Origin: Leptodontidium sp. MPI-SDFR-AT-0119 | Taxonomy: Eukaryota > Ascomycota > Leotiomycetes > Helotiales > Leptodontidiaceae | Direction: 5' to 3' | Length of the DNA: 64,000 bases | Assembly: GCA_020726505.1 (NCBI GenBank) | Contig: JAHLEZ010000004.1 | Coordinates: 3,100,001 to 3,164,000, forward strand | Shown: one piece after another, positions 60,220 to 64,000 of the stretch | Position numbering within the stretch: the first letter of the stretch is position 1 | Layout: each line of letters starts with the position of its first letter | Notes under the pieces: model-generated | Told to the model about the DNA's origin: nothing | The model's database searches: none | What the model saw: only the letters and a program-made list of their open reading frames with translations | Position numbers and translations under genes: made by a program

Positions 60220-61950
60220 ATGTCGTGGAAGGACGAGATCCCAGACTTGGAAGCCATCTTCCCAGGACACTTGTCCTTTAGACAGCGAGACGGAAAAGAA
60301 AAAGGAGTAGGAATAGGAATAGGAAATGACACAACTATGTCTAGCATGGCAAATATGGAACACGCTGGTCAAACGCAAATTCCGTCCAGTGGCACGGATC
60401 GCAGGCTTCCAAGTCCCGGGACGCTTCCAAGCAAAGAAGTACTGGTAGCTCCAAAGCAAGGAGAAAACGCCTTGCTACTGTTAGTGCCTTCAGATCGGGA
60501 TATATCTTCGACGCTGCCCTCCATGACGAAGGCCGCATCAGTCAGGTCAGAAACGACGCAGCAGTTCTCCCCAGCCACGCCTCCAATGTCCGACAAAGGT
60601 TCCCCCTCCGTGGCATCATCGGCAAGACCGATGCCAACACGCCATCCTCCAAGTACTATGCCATACAACGATCCGAATCATCACGGTATCGGACCACCCA
60701 CAATACAAAACAAGGATATTGGTATTCCAAGCATGCGATGGGAAGAAGTTCGTAAATTACGGGAGATTATATGGGGACTGCGTTCCACAATTCACGAAGT
60801 TCGGGTAGATCTGAAAATCAAGGGAGACGCAAAGGCTGTGGCGGATGATCTGCTATTTCGACAGATGGTTACGAAAATCCTAGGGCATGAAGCAGAAAAA
60901 GAAGGTCTTCCGGCGGAAGGCCAGAAGACTCTGGAGGAACTGATGAAAGATTGCCAAGAAGCGCGAGATCTACATGGGCCGCTGGAAGCTGATTGCATAT
61001 CTCTTGAAGACCAGCTAAGCAGAGAAGAGTTTAAACTTACCGAGCTCGAAAGGCCATTCTTCATGCAATCCGAAGAGCCAAGAAGCACCACAATAGCGAC
61101 CGGAGAGGCTGATGCAGACAACCAACCACGTCACAGTGGACCGCCATCTTCAGTCGATGAAAAGTTTTCTGAACCAGAGTATCACCCACTCGTTTCCCGA
61201 TATCTGTCCTACTTGGCAGACCTCGATCTTCTGCACGAACGGAGAGATGAACTCTTGGACGAGCAACAGGCACTTGAAGACGAAAAGGAATCTAGGCATC
61301 GTTTTGGAAGAGTCCTTGACTCTGATGACCAGGCTTGGCTGGATAGCTCACATAGTCAACGCGACACTTTAATTAAAGACATCGACCATTTGGAGAAGGA
61401 AATCGATGCGCTAAAAATTGAATGTCGATCTAAGGGTTTGATAGATAATGCTGGAGACCCAAACAGTTTCCAGGCCCTGGCAGAATCATCTTTTCACGAG
61501 GAGGATGGAATAAATCCGCTTGGCCAAACATCAGAGTATGTAAAGTATCCAATACTTCTCCCACACCCAGGACTGAAAAAGGATACTTTTCAAAAGTACG
61601 AGCCATATCCTGACCCAACGTCAGATTTCACCACTATTCGGATTAACGAATGGATGCTGAAGTGTCTTCGCATGTCTCCCCTCGCTGTCAACCTTCTTGA
61701 GGGCACATCTGAGGTTATCCGGAGCAAACTCGGTCCAGGATGGGAGATTGCCGTTTTGAAAGCATGGTTTCAGGATTTCACACCAAGCCGGCGAGCCCAC
61801 TCATCGAGCCAGAGCTCAGAGGCAGACATATCCTCACTTTCACAGTCAAACAACGCCGATGAAAACGATCCATTTCAACTTCATTTTGGCTCACAGCACC
61901 CCCATTATTTCCACGGACTGGATGCTACAGAAATTGCAATCTTGCCTTGA
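60220..61950 (+). CDS. Coiled-coil fungal hypothetical protein
   Basis: Single open frame of 576 aa from MSWKDEIPDLEAIFPG. The frame is open 33 codons further upstream, but those codons are Cys/His-rich and unlike the protein, so the internal ATG at 60220 is preferred. The first 160 residues are Ser/Pro-rich and disordered. Residues about 165-440 are helical with long charged coiled-coils (VRKLREIIWGLRSTIHEVRVDLK, LLHERRDELLDEQQALEDEKE). A compact C-terminal block follows (VKYPILLPHPG, RINEWMLKCLRMSPLAVNLLEG, WEIAVLKAWFQD). This arrangement occurs in uncharacterised proteins of filamentous fungi. No enzyme motif is seen; a structural or scaffold role is a guess. Confidence 0.75.
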   Translation: MSWKDEIPDLEAIFPGHLSFRQRDGKEKGVGIGIGNDTTMSSMANMEHAGQTQIPSSGTDRRLPSPGTLPSKEVLVAPKQGENALLLLVPSDRDISSTLPSMTKAASVRSETTQQFSPATPPMSDKGSPSVASSARPMPTRHPPSTMPYNDPNHHGIGPPTIQNKDIGIPSMRWEEVRKLREIIWGLRSTIHEVRVDLKIKGDAKAVADDLLFRQMVTKILGHEAEKEGLPAEGQKTLEELMKDCQEARDLHGPLEADCISLEDQLSREEFKLTELERPFFMQSEEPRSTTIATGEADADNQPRHSGPPSSVDEKFSEPEYHPLVSRYLSYLADLDLLHERRDELLDEQQALEDEKESRHRFGRVLDSDDQAWLDSSHSQRDTLIKDIDHLEKEIDALKIECRSKGLIDNAGDPNSFQALAESSFHEEDGINPLGQTSEYVKYPILLPHPGLKKDTFQKYEPYPDPTSDFTTIRINEWMLKCLRMSPLAVNLLEGTSEVIRSKLGPGWEIAVLKAWFQDFTPSRRAHSSSQSSEADISSLSQSNNADENDPFQLHFGSQHPHYFHGLDATEIAILP

Positions 61951-63858
61951 GCCTTTTTCGAGAATTCAAGCCACGTCCTCTGATCAAAGCTGATCGACAC
62001 AGCGCTTCCTGACAAGCTACCCATTTTCCTTCCTTCATTGACAGCTGAGCTTTGAATTGAGGATTCCTGCAAGCCTAGGGCAATCCTCAATTTGTCACAT
62101 GTCTGTCTTTCTAGCTATCTCCAACATTCACTTCTTGTGCTTTGTGGTTCTGCTCCACTTTGCCATTTTTAATAATTTTCTTCTGCCGTGCGTATTGGGA
62201 ACTGTGCGAGAGTTGGAGTCACCGTAGAAGTTTTGAAGTACAAGTGAAGATCTTTATAGATTTCAAGAGGGCAAATTGTATATATATACTGTGCGATTTA
62301 GCGGCATGGTCTGTCTTTTTGTTTATTTCGGTTTTACATCCATATCGCTGCACAGGTCCCACAGTTACTGGCAGGCAGATATGTTTCTCTTCTTGGTTTG
62401 GAGCGTTGGCACAATTCCTAGGCGGGTCTGGGAATCGCAAATGCTCTTTTGGCTGCAGGATACCCTTTGCTTATTTGGGCGTTTACTGCAATTTGTGCAA
62501 TTCTTACGGCAGATGTAATTATCTACACATTCGAATCAAACAAACACAACGATCTGCCTTATTTGAGGTGCCAATAGATCTGGGCGTAGGAGTTGCGAGG
62601 CAGCTGAAATCGAACGCGGCATGTGTGGTACAGGTCGCGCTGCTGTGCAACTAACACGATAAGGGCATGGATAAGGGCAGCGACGAAATCCCGCTCAGCC
62701 AGCCAATTCAGTGGCTCTTCTGTGTCTGCAGCAAATGAGTTGGAAATTAGGCTGACATGGTCAGCAGACACCCATACCGCCTGCATTTACCAGCCTATGG
62801 CACCCACGGCACGAGCAAATACGTGTAACCGCACCATAAAATATCCCTCAAATCTCGTCTGCCAATTGTTTGCGCCGTTGCTGGGCTCTCCTGGTCATGA
62901 ATTTCTGAGCTTGTGAAAGTGGCAGACCGCTGGACAAGAGCCTAATATCAGGCATGTATTAAGATATGCGAACTAGTGAGATTTATCAATCAACGCATTG
63001 TCGCTATAGAAAATACACCAAGATTATTGTACCGCCGTATGGGATTACTTCTACACTGTCGTCTTCTTTTACTAGGAACAGTCGATCAAACAAGCTAATA
63101 AACTCATTGATGACAGATCAACACTTTAATCAGGCTCGGGCCCGGCCCGGGGCGCATGGTGCCCGCAGAAGCAAATGCACCCGGTGTGATAGATCGTGAT
63201 CGTAAGCTTCATCCTTAGACCGCGTTTACAGCCATATCGATAACGTGAGGCACCTGCAGAGCCGAAGCGAGAGCCTTTGAAAATTCGCGGGGCTGGCACC
63301 TCACCAAACCTTTAATCCACGCCCCTACGAATAACACTACTTTCGCAACGTTATATAGAATTAATAATATCTTAAATCAATTATAACCAGGGCATCTTTA
63401 ATTTCTCGTGTTGCGCTAATTAAATGAATCGCTTTTAGAGATGTAAGAGTTGAATCTTTAAGTCGGGCGATGCGGCTCTGCTTTTTTTAAGCTCTCGGCG
63501 CTCTTTGGCGATCGAAAATCAAGATTTCAAGACTTTTAATTATTATACAACTACTATATATTTTTATGTAATAAAAAATAGATAAATATAATAAACTAAT
63601 AGTTATTATTAATTGCATTGATTTTTTTAAGGTTTAAAACACATACATCTGTGGTGGTAGGTAGTCACAGCTTTATGGATTTGAAGGAAATTAGTGAGAG
63701 AGGCACCCCTCGCTTTTTGTCGGAGGTGCCTCACGTTACCGATATAGCTGTAGTGTCGCTCGCTTAACTTCGGGTGTCTCGTTAGTCGTCAGTGGCGGCC
63801 ATGATCGATCTCTTGGAGGGAAGATACTGTAATTAGGTTTCGAGTGTCACGATAGTAT
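61951..63858. other. Intergenic; no gene recognised
   Basis: About 400 bp of likely 3' region, then short frames overlapping on both strands. From about 63300 to 63640 the sequence is AT-rich and RIP-like. A hairpin (GAGGCACC ... GGTGCCTC) lies at about 63691-63732. Confidence 0.5.
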
Positions 63859-64000
63859 TGTTACGAGAGAATTCCCGAGGACTAAGAAAACTATATAACC
63901 CTTGCTTCTAGCGTGATATATCGCCGAATCTTGGCTCTGGAGCAGATAGCTCAGCCGAGCTACTCCGCACAGGCTCAAGCCACGATATGTCAGGGGTCGG
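63859..64000 (+). repeat. Probable start of an LTR, cut by the window edge
   Basis: Begins TGTTACGAGAG, the same TGTTACG opening as the Gypsy LTR at 1300, followed by a TATATAA box at about 63893. Its end and any partner lie outside the window. Confidence 0.4.

Noticed and set aside
62142..62654. 170-codon plus-strand frame rich in Phe and Cys
   Set aside because: Overlaps other frames of similar length, has no recognisable motif and lies just behind the stop of the coiled-coil gene, so 3' region is likelier.

Overview
The window looks like a chromosomal segment of a filamentous ascomycete (Pezizomycotina). Short GT-AG introns (about 43-108 bp) interrupt almost every gene. The recognisable families are typical of such fungi: Zn2Cys6 regulators, a HET-domain protein, a NACHT-type STAND protein, a LaeA-like methyltransferase, DUF6590 and DUF2235 proteins. 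Repeats carry the mark of repeat-induced point mutation (RIP): CpA/TpG are almost absent, TpA is in excess, and paired LTRs differ only by C:G to T:A transitions.

Layout. 1-752 is a broken PD-(D/E)XK-like fungal protein with a 37-bp tandem duplication. 1295-17612 is one nested retrotransposon locus: a minus-strand Ty3/Gypsy element (270-bp LTRs, target duplication AATTC) that received a 1.77-kb short LTR element (GTAAC), a 7.47-kb Ty1/Copia element (GCTAT) and a small tandem-repeat insertion with a 12-bp near-perfect duplication. 18959-20696 is an intact Zn2Cys6-type gene. 21018-23611 holds a MITE, an LTR-like relic and a RIP-damaged coiled-coil gene. 25386-28708 holds a convergent pair, a LaeA-like methyltransferase and an FAD amine-oxidase-like protein. 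31042-34391 holds a decayed DUF2235 gene beside an intact HET gene. 34772-35924 is the C-terminal remnant of a subtilase. 36704-38708 is a five-exon membrane protein. 39281-41065 is a damaged Zn2Cys6 regulator. 41265-42265 is a copper amine oxidase remnant. 43138-44928 is a complete-length but dead pogo/Fot-type transposon. 45275-46172 is an NmrA-like Rossmann protein. 47800-50834 is a NACHT protein whose promoter side carries a 3.0-kb hAT element (50947-53956, 8-bp duplication). 54.6-56.5 kb is an AT-rich relic. 57809-61950 holds a divergent pair, a DUF6590 protein and a coiled-coil protein. An LTR-like sequence begins at the right edge.

How it fits together. The intact genes read as a fungal accessory region: regulators, possible allorecognition or immunity proteins (HET, NACHT; DUF2235 decayed), a possible small-molecule tailoring pair and surface or secreted proteins, separated by repeats. 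Many of the lost genes carry C-to-T stops, or single-base losses in homopolymers that could be real or assembly errors. I found no clearly new system. The most unusual items are the RIP-free tandem array inside the reverse transcriptase, the short LTR element and the hAT insertion just upstream of the NACHT gene. Exon models come from reading splice signals and frame by eye.
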